Assembly: GCF_036967215.1 (NCBI RefSeq)
Contig: NZ_CP146016.1
Coordinates: forward strand, 1,144,501 to 1,208,500
Reading direction: 5' to 3'
Length of the DNA stretch: 64,000 bases
Origin: Sulfolobus tengchongensis
GTDB taxonomy: Archaea > Thermoproteota > Thermoprotei_A > Sulfolobales > Sulfolobaceae
Shown here one piece after another: positions 8,782 through 16,161 of the stretch. The position numbers and the translations under genes are program-made. Below the pieces are notes generated by a model. It ran no database searches. It was not told where the DNA came from and saw only the letters and a program-made list of their open reading frames with translations. Numbering within the stretch: position 1 is the stretch's first letter; every line of letters starts with the position of its first letter.

Positions 8782-9156
8782 GTGGCACATCCATTAGCAA
8801 TTACACTTATAGTCATTGCAATTCTAATTGCTGTACTAGTTATAACTGGTTACATATCTGATCCGATAATAGATATTCCTTCATTAGCGTTGTTGGGCTT
8901 TTTAACATATCGGGTTATTAACGTAGTTGTAAAAACAAGAGGAAGAAACCTATATTCTTATGAAGGGAAAGTGGGAAAAGCAGTTGACGATATAAAAGCG
9001 GGCCAGGAAGGATATGTCATAGTTGAAGGTGAGTATTGGCAAGCGCTAGCCTTAGAGGATATAAGAAAAAATGAAGAAGTAATAGTAGTGAAGAGAGAAG
9101 GATTAAAATTACTCGTGAAAAGGAGGGTAAGTGATGTTGAAACCAATAGAGTATGA
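8782..9156 (+). CDS. NfeD-like membrane protein (short form)
   Basis: About 124 residues: two membrane helices (ITLIVIAILIAVLVITGYI and IDIPSLALLGFLTYRVIN) followed by the OB-fold domain of short NfeD proteins (YEGKVGKAVDDIKAGQEGYVIVEGEYWQAL...IRKNEEVIVV). The longer reading frame from 8689 runs into the divergent gene and has no promoter; GTG at 8782 with a TATA box 27 nt upstream is the better start. NfeD proteins bind stomatins, and a stomatin is encoded two genes away, which supports the call. Confidence 0.82.
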   Translation: MAHPLAITLIVIAILIAVLVITGYISDPIIDIPSLALLGFLTYRVINVVVKTRGRNLYSYEGKVGKAVDDIKAGQEGYVIVEGEYWQALALEDIRKNEEVIVVKREGLKLLVKRRVSDVETNRV

Positions 9157-9424
9157 GAAGTTAATTGACGTATTAAGCAAAAAAGGTTTCGAAAGCAGGC
9201 TTATTGGAGAGGAATTAATGGCAATATTCTACCCACCTCCTATAGAAGAGGCTGGAGGAGAAGAAGGAGTTACTGGACAAAGATATTATATTATAAAATT
9301 TAAGATAAGAGATGGAATGGCCTATTACGAATCAACTACTCTTATGGAAGATGAAAAACCAATAAAAGTTTTAACCATAGAAGAAGTTGAACCTTGGCTA
9401 GAGACAATTTTAGGTGATTATTAA
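9134..9424 (+). CDS. Conserved-looking small protein of unknown function
   Basis: 96 residues, acidic, soluble, no motif I recognise (EYEKLIDVLSKKGFESRLIGEELM... YYIIKFKIRDGMAYYEST). ATG at 9134 follows the Shine-Dalgarno AGGAGG at 9121-9126 and overlaps the NfeD coding end; GTG 9131 is an alternative. The next gene starts on the last base of its stop codon, so NfeD, this gene and the GGCT-like gene form a translationally coupled operon. Confidence 0.6.
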   Translation: MLKPIEYEKLIDVLSKKGFESRLIGEELMAIFYPPPIEEAGGEEGVTGQRYYIIKFKIRDGMAYYESTTLMEDEKPIKVLTIEEVEPWLETILGDY

Positions 9425-10254
9425 TGTATCTATTCGTATATGGAAGTTTAAGATACGGTTTTGAGTTACATCACATAATAGCTAAATCCAGGTTCGTTGG
9501 TCTAGGGTATATAGAAGGTTATGAGATGTACGATTTGGGTAATTATCCCGGAATAATTAAGGGGGATGGAATAGTGTGGGGAGAAGTTTATGAGATAGAT
9601 AACAACCTAATTAAGTTCCTAGATGAGGTTGAAGACTATAAGGGGGCGCCAGACGATTTATATGTAAGAGAAAAAACTAGAGTTTATTTTGATCAGAGAA
9701 GAAAATATTACTTAGATGACGTAAATTTCTATAGATATAATCGAGAAATAACTAATGATAGAGAAAGAATAGAAAATGGGGATTACTCAGCGTGGAGTGG
9801 AATGCCTATAATTGTAAATTATTTTGCATATGCTGAGAACACCAATAAAGATATTCTACAACAGCGTGGAGTAAATTTAATCATAAGCGAAGTTCCTGCA
9901 TACTTAAAGGGTTATAGACTAATATTCAATATACCTTGTAAATATGGATTTTGCGCGAATTTAATAGAAGACGAAAATGGCATAATATGCGGATATGTGC
10001 AGAAGGTATTTCTTCACACTCTAAACTCGCTTGATAGAGCTGAAGAACATTTAATAAAATACCTAAGAGAAGTAGTGAAAGTGCATGATAAAAATGGAAA
10101 AGAGTACTTTGCATATGCGTATGTGTCAAGTTTTAAAGAAGATCGAAAGAAACCTAGTGAAGAATATATTAAAATTATAAAAGAAGGAATAATGAGAGGA
10201 TGGGGAAATAATTGTGTAAGTACAGGGTTAAATGATGACCCTGGCAAGACTTGA
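9424..10254 (+). CDS. Tandem gamma-glutamylcyclotransferase-like (AIG2-like) protein
   Basis: The 276-residue protein appears to contain two GGCT/AIG2-type domains. The first opens with LFVYGSLRYGFELHHII and has the conserved GYIEGYEMYDLGNYPGI and GIVWGEVYEID strands. The second begins with NYFAYAENTNKDIL, then VPAYLKGYRLIFNIP and GIICGYVQKVF. YGSL and the [FY]AYA.N element are the substrate-loop signatures of this fold, which in characterised members removes gamma-glutamyl groups as 5-oxoproline. Substrate here is unknown. ATG overlaps the upstream TAA by one base. Its own stop codon lies inside a C/D box sRNA. Confidence 0.72.
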   Translation: MYLFVYGSLRYGFELHHIIAKSRFVGLGYIEGYEMYDLGNYPGIIKGDGIVWGEVYEIDNNLIKFLDEVEDYKGAPDDLYVREKTRVYFDQRRKYYLDDVNFYRYNREITNDRERIENGDYSAWSGMPIIVNYFAYAENTNKDILQQRGVNLIISEVPAYLKGYRLIFNIPCKYGFCANLIEDENGIICGYVQKVFLHTLNSLDRAEEHLIKYLREVVKVHDKNGKEYFAYAYVSSFKEDRKKPSEEYIKIIKEGIMRGWGNNCVSTGLNDDPGKT

Positions 10255-10281
10255 CCAGATGAAGAACGAACTCGGTTCTGA
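10232..10281 (+). ncRNA. C/D box sRNA (first of a tandem pair)
   Basis: C box ATGATGA at 10232-10238, D' box TTGA at 10251-10254, C' box ATGAAG at 10259-10264, D box CTGA at 10278-10281. The ~50-nt span and the ~12-nt guide intervals fit archaeal 2'-O-methylation guides. Guides upstream of the D' and D boxes are CCTGGCAAGAC and AACGAACTCGGTT; targets were not assigned. The D' box TTGA contains the TGA stop codon of the GGCT-like gene, so processing of the sRNA would remove the 3' end of that mRNA. End positions are box limits; mature ends should extend a few nt. Confidence 0.72.
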
Positions 10282-10329
10282 TGATGATTGGCCAGTCTCA
10301 TGATCTATGAAGAACCGTGCAGGAACTGA
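10281..10329 (+). ncRNA. C/D box sRNA (second of a tandem pair)
   Basis: C box ATGATGA at 10281-10287 shares its first base with the D box of the preceding sRNA. A weak D' (ATGA, 10300-10303), a C' ATGAAG at 10307-10312 and a D box CTGA at 10326-10329 follow. Box spacing (C to C' 26, C to D 45) nearly matches the first sRNA (27 and 46). Guide intervals are TTGGCCAGTCTC and AACCGTGCAGGAA. The D' box is degenerate, so the D guide is the more reliable one. Confidence 0.68.
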
Positions 10330-10376
10330 TTAAACGCTTATTTTGCCGAATAAGGTAAATTATATAATGTGGTATA

Positions 10377-11147
10377 TTGAGTTTAGAAGAAGCTTATGTA
10401 CAGTATAGGAATAGAAATTTAAACTATGCATTGAGAATACTAGATACATTAATTAATCATCAACCAAATTTGAAAGAAGCCTATTCCTTGAAAGGCAAAA
10501 TACTTTTTGAATTAGGTAAGATGCAAGAAGCGTTTGAAAACTTCCAGAAGGCTGATGACAAAGTAGGTATTGCTAAGGTACTTATCGCACAAGGATTATA
10601 TAGAGACGCTTTATCATATCTTGATAAAGATAGTTCAAAAGAAGCTAAAAAATTAAAAGCAATAGTCTACCTAAAATTGGAAAATTATGAAAAAGCCTTA
10701 GAAGAAGCAAAAATGATAGAAGGTGATGAAGACCCAATAATATACAAAATAAGAGGAATAGCAGAATTTAAGTTGGGTAAGTATAGTGATGCCTTAGTAG
10801 ATTTAAGCATAGCTATAGAAAAATATCCAACCGATGCCGAACTTTACTTTTATAGAGCATTAACACAAAGGGAACTAGGAAACTATAAGGAGGCTGAGAA
10901 TGATTTGGAAATTGCAATTAATCTGAATCCATACTATGCTGAAGTCTATTTCAATCTAGGAGAAATAAAGGAAAGTAAAGGATTATTAGAAGAAGCAGTA
11001 ACAATGTATTCTAGAGCGATAGATATTAACCCATCATATAGGAAAGCGTACGTGAGAAGAGCTAAGTCTTTAATGAAGTTAGGAAGAGAAGAGGAAGCTT
11101 ATAGTGATATAAGAAGAGCTAACGAATTAGATAGCTCTCAAAGTTAA
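10377..11147 (+). CDS. TPR-repeat protein
   Basis: 256 residues made almost wholly of tetratricopeptide repeats, with typical 34-residue units such as KEAYSLKGKILFELGKMQEA, AELYFYRALTQRELGNYKEA and AEVYFNLGEIKESKGLLEEA. TPR arrays are protein-binding scaffolds; no enzymatic domain is present. TTG at 10377 is the only start that keeps the first repeat whole. It lies 47 nt after the sRNA pair and may share its transcript or its promoter region. Confidence 0.85.
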   Translation: MSLEEAYVQYRNRNLNYALRILDTLINHQPNLKEAYSLKGKILFELGKMQEAFENFQKADDKVGIAKVLIAQGLYRDALSYLDKDSSKEAKKLKAIVYLKLENYEKALEEAKMIEGDEDPIIYKIRGIAEFKLGKYSDALVDLSIAIEKYPTDAELYFYRALTQRELGNYKEAENDLEIAINLNPYYAEVYFNLGEIKESKGLLEEAVTMYSRAIDINPSYRKAYVRRAKSLMKLGREEEAYSDIRRANELDSSQS

Positions 11148-11174
11148 ATACCCTTCTGGAATATAATATATACG

Positions 11175-11888
11175 ATGAAATGCTCCACTAAACTAACTAG
11201 GGAAATTAGAGGTTTCTCGTTTTTAGTGCCTAATTGTGACGTAAATTTTCTACGAGAAAAATTCGAAGGTTTTAGAAAATTATCGAACGAGGAAAATAAA
11301 ACTTACATTATAAGAATAGCCGATTCTAATTATTTCAAATTCGAAGTTCTTATGTTGCCTAATTCGTTAACTCTACTTACAATATCGACAGCAAGGGGGA
11401 CAAACAATATAAATTTAAGGGATTTTGAAATGTTAGACGAGTTACAAGCATTGGCATGTTGCGGATATCAGAAAGAGGAATTAAAGAACTCTGTTGCAAA
11501 TTTCCTTTCTTCTACTACACAAACAGCAGAGGCCGAAGTCGTAGATCTAATAAGTACTGATGAAGAATTCGAATGCCAGACCGAATGTAGTAACGTATCA
11601 TGGAATGAAATAAAACTACCAGAAACATCTGAGGGAAAATGGACGACCACAGAACTAGCAACAACAGGTAGACTTTATTTGAAAGCGCTAGCAGGACAAG
11701 GTAAATTTTTAGCTATATCCACTGAAAGGCCACAAAATTCGATAAAATTCACCACATTAGAGAGATTAGGTGCATTATGTTGTTTTATAACAGAATTAAA
11801 AAGAAAACTTAATGATTGCCCTACTCTAAAAGAAGTTTTACAAACTTATTTGCAAATTGAAACCGGAAGAAAAAGGAGGAAAAGATGA
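11175..11888 (+). CDS. Unknown protein with paired cysteines
   Basis: 237 residues, not recognised. Visible are Cys-rich spots (ALACCGYQ, ECQTEC, ALCCFI) that could bind metal or pair as disulfides, and a basic tail (GRKRRKR). No membrane segment or signal peptide. ATG at 11175 follows an AT-rich promoter-like stretch. The next gene overlaps its stop by 4 nt (ATGA) with a strong GGAGG Shine-Dalgarno inside the basic tail codons, so the two are co-expressed. Confidence 0.65.
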   Translation: MKCSTKLTREIRGFSFLVPNCDVNFLREKFEGFRKLSNEENKTYIIRIADSNYFKFEVLMLPNSLTLLTISTARGTNNINLRDFEMLDELQALACCGYQKEELKNSVANFLSSTTQTAEAEVVDLISTDEEFECQTECSNVSWNEIKLPETSEGKWTTTELATTGRLYLKALAGQGKFLAISTERPQNSIKFTTLERLGALCCFITELKRKLNDCPTLKEVLQTYLQIETGRKRRKR

Positions 11889-12391
11889 GTGAAAAAGTAA
11901 CTCCAATTTTTGGAATAGGAAATTTCGTCATGGATAAATTGGGAAACGTAACACAATACATGTTCTTCCACTATTATGATCCTGAAAATTACTACGCAAG
12001 TTTAACTAAAGAAATGCTAGACAAAGAAATAGAATTAGTAAAGGGAAATATGCAGAACTTCTTAGACGATGAGGAAATACTCATAAATGAAAGAAAAGTG
12101 AAAGCAATAGTAGTTAACACAGATATTTTTCTTCTAGATGTCACTCATCCCGTAATAGAATTTATAATAAAATTTAAGGGAAAGCTAAAAAGAGGAGTTA
12201 ACGTCTATGAAAATGTATATGAGGAGGAAATAACGGAATATCCTTATGAGGCCATATGGAGATTACCGGGTAAGATACTAAATGCCAAGATAAAAGGACA
12301 AATAAGCATATTCGATAGCTTTCTAAAAATTAAAGTAAATAAAGGAATTAAAGTGGGTGGAAGAGAAAGAATTGAGTTTCTTTTAGCTTAA
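11885..12391 (+). CDS. Unknown soluble protein, coupled to the preceding gene
   Basis: 168 residues, mainly beta-strand-like with no motif I know (TPIFGIGNFVMDKLGNVTQYMFFHYYDPENYY). Strong Shine-Dalgarno AAAAGGAGG at 11872-11880 and ATGA overlap with the upstream gene. It converges with and overlaps the pterin dehydratase gene by 9 nt. Confidence 0.62.
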   Translation: MSEKVTPIFGIGNFVMDKLGNVTQYMFFHYYDPENYYASLTKEMLDKEIELVKGNMQNFLDDEEILINERKVKAIVVNTDIFLLDVTHPVIEFIIKFKGKLKRGVNVYENVYEEEITEYPYEAIWRLPGKILNAKIKGQISIFDSFLKIKVNKGIKVGGRERIEFLLA

Positions 12392-12673
12392 CATCTTGTA
12401 TATTTCATCAATTTTTACAGCTAATTGATAATCAAGATCTGTTAATCCTCCAAAATCGTGTGTAGTTAACTCGATTATGACCCTATTGTAATATACGCAG
12501 ATATCAGGATGATGATCTAAAGCGTCTGCAGAAGGCTGTATTTCCCTCAACAAATCTATTGATTGTTTAAAGTCCTTTAATTTATATTCTTTTTTGATTT
12601 TCTTTCCATCTTCAGATACTGACCATCCTTGACTTTTAAGTTCCTCCAACTCCTTTGAAGATATTCCTCTCAT
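12383..12673 (-). CDS. Pterin-4a-carbinolamine dehydratase-like protein (PCD/DCoH family)
   Basis: 96 residues with the full family signature: two adjacent histidines before Pro-Asp (ADALDHHPDI), YNRVIIELTTHDFGGLT, then LDYQLAVKIDEI. In bacteria and animals this fold dehydrates 4a-hydroxytetrahydropterin; archaeal members may serve pterin or molybdopterin metabolism. The active-site His pair and the later TTH are present, so activity is plausible. The ATG at 12673 is preferred over a TTG two codons upstream. Confidence 0.88.
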   Translation of the reverse strand: MRGISSKELEELKSQGWSVSEDGKKIKKEYKLKDFKQSIDLLREIQPSADALDHHPDICVYYNRVIIELTTHDFGGLTDLDYQLAVKIDEIYKMLS

Positions 12674-12719
12674 AACCAATATGTATAACTTAAGAATAAA
12701 AAAAGACTCTTATAAAAAA

Positions 12720-13544
12720 TCATTTGACTTCTGACAAGAACCTCTTAACTAAAGTTATCACTAATGGAATTAGTGCTATTGCAAAAGCTATAGCTAGACC
12801 CCACGATAAGGCATATATTATTGATGTTACATTACCAAAAGGTTCAACTATTATGGCAATAGCAATTAATAATACAATGATATATAACAATAATCTGCCA
12901 TAATTTGCAATATAGGCTAACTCTTGGTTAGAACTAGCAAATGGAACTAATATTTTATCAATTAACGTATATGATGCATACAATATCACTGCACCTAATA
13001 TCACTGCATAGAACACATACGGATCTACATAAGGTATAACACTGAAGATTGCTAAGGCTGCGGCGACAGTTATAATTGCTGCATATAATCCAAATCTCAA
13101 CACATTAAATATTGCAGTTATTAGATCATCCGTTGTCTTAGTACCTACTTGCCTTTGCATGTAATCCACTAAAATATTAACTAAAGTTAAACCTATGGTA
13201 AGTAATACAATAGCACCAGCTAACTTGGGCAAATAATTAGCAATCTGCTGAACATATGTTGAAGCAGCTCCTATTTGAATAAAAGAAAGCGCTATTGATA
13301 AGGCAATTAGTATGATTAGGGCCTTTACAGTTCCTGCTATTATATCTACACTTGCTCTGACATGTTCCTCTTTAAATATTCTTCCTAGGAAGGCTTTTAT
13401 GGAATAAGCTACAATGTTACCAACAATATACCCTATGAGTAGTATTATAACGAACAATATTATTGAGGGTATTGCATCAACAATACTTGTCGCTATGCTT
13501 GACAACGCTTGACTAACAGATGTTTGTGCTGATACTACTAACAT
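12720..13544 (-). CDS. Polytopic membrane protein with MscS-type TM-helix repeats
   Basis: 274 residues, six to seven membrane segments. Two segments match the conserved TM helix found N-terminal to mechanosensitive channels and in CmpX-like proteins (DAIPSIILFVIILLIGYIVG and NYLPKLAGAIVLLTIGLTLV). The soluble MscS beta domain is missing, so it is a TM-helix repeat protein, perhaps a small channel. The TATA-like run just upstream of 13544 and the isolated position suggest a single-gene transcript. Confidence 0.7.
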   Translation of the reverse strand: MLVVSAQTSVSQALSSIATSIVDAIPSIILFVIILLIGYIVGNIVAYSIKAFLGRIFKEEHVRASVDIIAGTVKALIILIALSIALSFIQIGAASTYVQQIANYLPKLAGAIVLLTIGLTLVNILVDYMQRQVGTKTTDDLITAIFNVLRFGLYAAIITVAAALAIFSVIPYVDPYVFYAVILGAVILYASYTLIDKILVPFASSNQELAYIANYGRLLLYIIVLLIAIAIIVEPFGNVTSIIYALSWGLAIAFAIALIPLVITLVKRFLSEVK

Positions 13545-13619
13545 CTTTATTCATTTAATATATTTATAGAGAATGTATATAAGCTTATCTTAAAACATAT
13601 ATGAGAATTTAAGGATATT

Positions 13620-13940
13620 TTAATAATTTGATAAAAACCTTTCTATCTTGCTTATAATGTTAGATAAACGCTTCTCTTCCTCTTTTAATTGTGTCAGCTT
13701 TCTTCTTAACTCCTCTGCTTTCAAAAGTTTACTTTCGATATCGTTAGCAAATCTCCCAATATATCTACTTTTTAGTTTACCGTCTTCCCAATATCTTAAA
13801 TAATAATAGCTATTTCCATTAATTCTCTTAATTTCCAAATGGCCAGAAGGTAAACCCTCCAGTTCCTTTTCAATTTCCTCAATTTCCTTTTTCAGTTGTC
13901 CTAATCTATCCTCTAAAGTCTTAACTTTCTCCCAAATCAT
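13620..13940 (-). CDS. Coiled-coil protein with short basic beta motif, downstream of Orc1/Cdc6
   Basis: 106 residues from ATG at 13940: a coiled coil ([21 protein letters not shown]), a central motif ([30 protein letters not shown]) and a second coiled coil. The central motif resembles one I associate with small DUF6788-type archaeal proteins that often sit beside replication or recombinase genes. A frame opening at 13979 would add a hydrophobic leader, but GGTGAG just upstream of 13940 marks the internal start. It overlaps the end of the Orc1/Cdc6 gene by 20 nt and is probably co-transcribed with it. Confidence 0.6.
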   Translation of the reverse strand: MIWEKVKTLEDRLGQLKKEIEEIEKELEGLPSGHLEIKRINGNSYYYLRYWEDGKLKSRYIGRFANDIESKLLKAEELRRKLTQLKEEEKRLSNIISKIERFLSNY

Positions 13941-15105
13941 CAAACTCACCAATATCAATATTATCATCAAAAGTTTCATTAAGGGCTTTCAATACTTTTT
14001 CCTTATCTTCAACTAGTGCATATTTCTTAACACCACCAGCTCTTCCTCTATTAACTATTCTTATCTTAACTATTCCAAACATATCTAGTTCAGATATTAT
14101 ATCTGAAAATCTCCTATACGATAAAGGCTTTTGTCTGAATTTATTGCAAAGATCTGTATATATTTTATGAGCAGACATTACGTCTTCTGAATCTATCAGA
14201 CTCCTTAGCGCTAACTTATAGTGAAATGGAAGAGCCTTTACGGCCTCTATAAGTCTTTCCTGCTCATATTCAACTATAGCCTTATCTACATGTTCCTTCC
14301 TTATCATGCCTTCTCCAGATGCCAACTGAGCTGCTCTGAAAAGAAGATTAACAGCCTTCCTCGCATCACCATGTTCTTTAGCAGAAATAGCTGCAATATA
14401 TCCTAATATCTCATCGTCGTATGTACCTCTTATTAGGCCGTATTCAGCATACTTCGAAAGGATTAACTTCAATTGTTCAGCATCATAAGGCTTAAAAATA
14501 ACTGATGGACCTAGAGAGGACAAAACTCTAGGCTCCATGTAATCCCTTACATTTATATCATTACTTATCATTATAACTGATATATTAGCATCAGATCGTA
14601 GCAATTGATAGAGAACTATGTCACCTCCTCTCCTCTTAACCAACGTATCCACTTCATCTAGATATATTATTGCCTTACCGTTTCTTGTTCCGTTCTTTAT
14701 CTTATCTATATATTCTCCAAGATTAATCCCATGTTTAGGAACTGAAAAACCAGTCAACTTTCCAGCTAATGAAGATAAAACTGCTTGAGGGGTTCCACCG
14801 ACTTCTCTACAATTAACATAAGCCTGTTTTACCTCTTTATACTCCTCATCTTCATTTTTAACCTCTTCAATCTCATTGAAAACATATTTACTGACAAATG
14901 TCTTACCAGTTCCAGTTAATCCAAGAAATAAGTTTGAAAACTTAACCTCATTCTTCACAAAATACCTTATAGCTATGGCGGTATCTCTCAAAATATCTTC
15001 TCTAAACGGAATTTCCTTAAATACTGACAAAGGATCAATAAACACCTTTGGGTTCTTTATGACTTCACCTTTACCACCTTTTAATGTCTCCCTAATCACA
15101 AACAT
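13921..15105 (-). CDS. cdc6-3: Orc1/Cdc6 replication initiator (probably Orc1-3/Cdc6-3)
   Basis: 394 residues: AAA+ ATPase with Walker A GLTGTGKT (62-69), Walker B IIYLDEVD (146-153), a sensor-1-like VIMISND, the arginine-bearing [15 protein letters not shown] stretch, and a C-terminal winged helix ([25 protein letters not shown]...[18 protein letters not shown]). These proteins bind origins and load MCM. Sulfolobus has three; the paralogue beside icd is, from memory of the S. solfataricus map, Cdc6-3, whose gene adjoins oriC2. The paralogue assignment rests on context, not on a tree. ATG at 15105. Confidence 0.88.
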   Translation of the reverse strand: MFVIRETLKGGKGEVIKNPKVFIDPLSVFKEIPFREDILRDTAIAIRYFVKNEVKFSNLFLGLTGTGKTFVSKYVFNEIEEVKNEDEEYKEVKQAYVNCREVGGTPQAVLSSLAGKLTGFSVPKHGINLGEYIDKIKNGTRNGKAIIYLDEVDTLVKRRGGDIVLYQLLRSDANISVIMISNDINVRDYMEPRVLSSLGPSVIFKPYDAEQLKLILSKYAEYGLIRGTYDDEILGYIAAISAKEHGDARKAVNLLFRAAQLASGEGMIRKEHVDKAIVEYEQERLIEAVKALPFHYKLALRSLIDSEDVMSAHKIYTDLCNKFRQKPLSYRRFSDIISELDMFGIVKIRIVNRGRAGGVKKYALVEDKEKVLKALNETFDDNIDIGEFDDLGES

Positions 15106-15115
15106 TTCATATGTT

Positions 15116-15143
15116 TCTACTGTTAAACCTGTTTCCTATGTGT
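15116..15143 (-). promoter_or_regulatory. ORB-like sequence over the Orc1/Cdc6 promoter
   Basis: On the minus strand CACATAGGAAACAGG runs into GGTTTAACA, which is the best TATA-like element for the gene starting at 15105. GGAAAC is the core I associate with Sulfolobus origin recognition boxes. An initiator-binding site over its own promoter would give autoregulation. This is inference from a short motif. Confidence 0.35.
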
Positions 15144-15179
15144 GTATTGGTAACATCTAGCTTTCAGGTCACATCAATA

Positions 15180-15482
15180 TTACTTCAAAACTAGGTTTTT
15201 AGTAATTCTATACAATTTATAAAAAGAGAAAATCATATACGTTATAACAAGAACTAGAATAGCAAAAACTAGTAAAAGAAGGGACTGAAAGAATAATGAT
15301 ACTATTTGACTTGTTGGGAGATATTCTATCAAAAAATAAGGATAAAGTTGCAATAACGCAATAATAAATGCTAATTTGCCTGACCCAAATGATGCCTTAG
15401 CGATAAGATATAATAAGTATGAGATAGAAAAAGATACAGCCATAGTAGACTTTATAAACATTCTTCTTAAAATTGCTGTCAC
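15180..15482 (-). CDS. Small membrane protein of unknown function
   Basis: 100 residues with two to three membrane helices (STMAVSFSISYLLYLIAKA, LAFIIALLQLYPYFLIEYL, FQSLLLLVFAILVLVITYMI). GTG at 15482 has an AT-rich box (TTAATAAATA, minus strand) about 26 nt upstream, consistent with a leaderless start. It lies between the initiator gene and the candidate origin. No family recognised. Confidence 0.5.
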   Translation of the reverse strand: MTAILRRMFIKSTMAVSFSISYLLYLIAKASFGSGKLAFIIALLQLYPYFLIEYLPTSQIVSLFFQSLLLLVFAILVLVITYMIFSFYKLYRITKNLVLK

Positions 15483-15650
15483 ATGTTCAACTCAAATAAG
15501 TTATTTATTAATCTTTTCAAGATTGTTAAATTCTTAAAGGTATACCATCTAAATATTTTTAACGCGTCGTTAAGGGATTATACGAGTTGATTAAGAGATA
15601 TTAACAGGAAAATTTCCAAAAATTGATGATCATTTAACTCCCCAGTTATA

Positions 15651-15671
15651 CAGTAAATTTCAACTGTTTTC
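15651..15671 (-). repeat. ORB-like site D
   Basis: Minus strand reads GAAAACAGT then TGAAATTTACTG; its last 11 bases (GAAATTTACTG) equal the end of site C at 16131. Most divergent member of the four. Confidence 0.4.
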
Positions 15672-15950
15672 TGAAGCCATAAAAACCCTAATATTTAGAT
15701 AAGAGGTATTGAAGCCGCAGAGATAAGTGAGGTTAAAGTGTTAGAATTCGATGAGCAAGTTGAATAGAGAACTTGATTCTTGTTCTGAGGAATCACAGGC
15801 AGTATCCATAGTTTCAAGGTATCAAGGGAATTACAGAATATATGTTATAAAATTATGAACTGTAATTTATTATTAACATAACATAGATTTTAAAGTGAAG
15901 AGATAGATAATACGTTTGTACAGGGTAATACCATATTATGGAACAGACTG

Positions 15951-15969
15951 TGTGAATTTCCACTGAAAC
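15951..15969 (-). repeat. ORB-like site A
   Basis: Minus strand GTTTCAGTGGAAATTCACA shares GGAAATTCACA exactly with site B, in the opposite direction, 84 bases away. TTTCCACTGAAAC on the plus strand also resembles the ORB dyad. Confidence 0.5.
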
Positions 15970-16053
15970 TCTACATTTAATTATGGCATGAATTGAATAA
16001 TTCAAACAAGCGTTTGTATAATAATGTTGTTTTTCAAGAGCTATTATTTACAA

Positions 16054-16072
16054 GAAACGGAGGAAATTCACA
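16054..16072 (+). repeat. ORB-like site B
   Basis: GAAACGGAGGAAATTCACA. Matches site C in 17 of 19 positions and points away from site A. Confidence 0.55.
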
Positions 16073-16130
16073 GAGTGTCCCTATTGCATAAGCTAGGAAA
16101 AAGGGAGAAATTAGGGTATAATAGCTTAAC

Positions 16131-16149
16131 GAAACGGAGGAAATTTACT
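16131..16149 (+). repeat. ORB-like site C
   Basis: GAAACGGAGGAAATTTACT, 77 bases after site B in the same direction, ending about 12 bases from the stop codon of icd. Confidence 0.55.
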
Positions 16150-16161
16150 GTAAAAAAGCAA

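Larger units (their letters stand above)
15483..16161. other. Candidate replication origin oriC2 (gene-free, four ORB-like repeats)
   Basis: 679 bases without a supportable gene. It contains four copies of a motif ending in GGAAATT(C/T)AC: two on the minus strand (15651-15671, 15951-15969) and two on the plus strand (16054-16072, 16131-16149), an inverted layout around AT-rich DNA like that of Sulfolobus origins. The 84 bases between the inner pair are especially AT-rich and could be the unwinding element. Other structure: perfect palindromes TTAACG-CGT-CGTTAA (15559-15573) and GGAAAATTTCC (15607-15617), and two CGTTTGTA repeats. The neighbouring Orc1/Cdc6 gene supports the call. In Sulfolobus oriC2 is known to lie beside cdc6-3. 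Confidence 0.62.
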
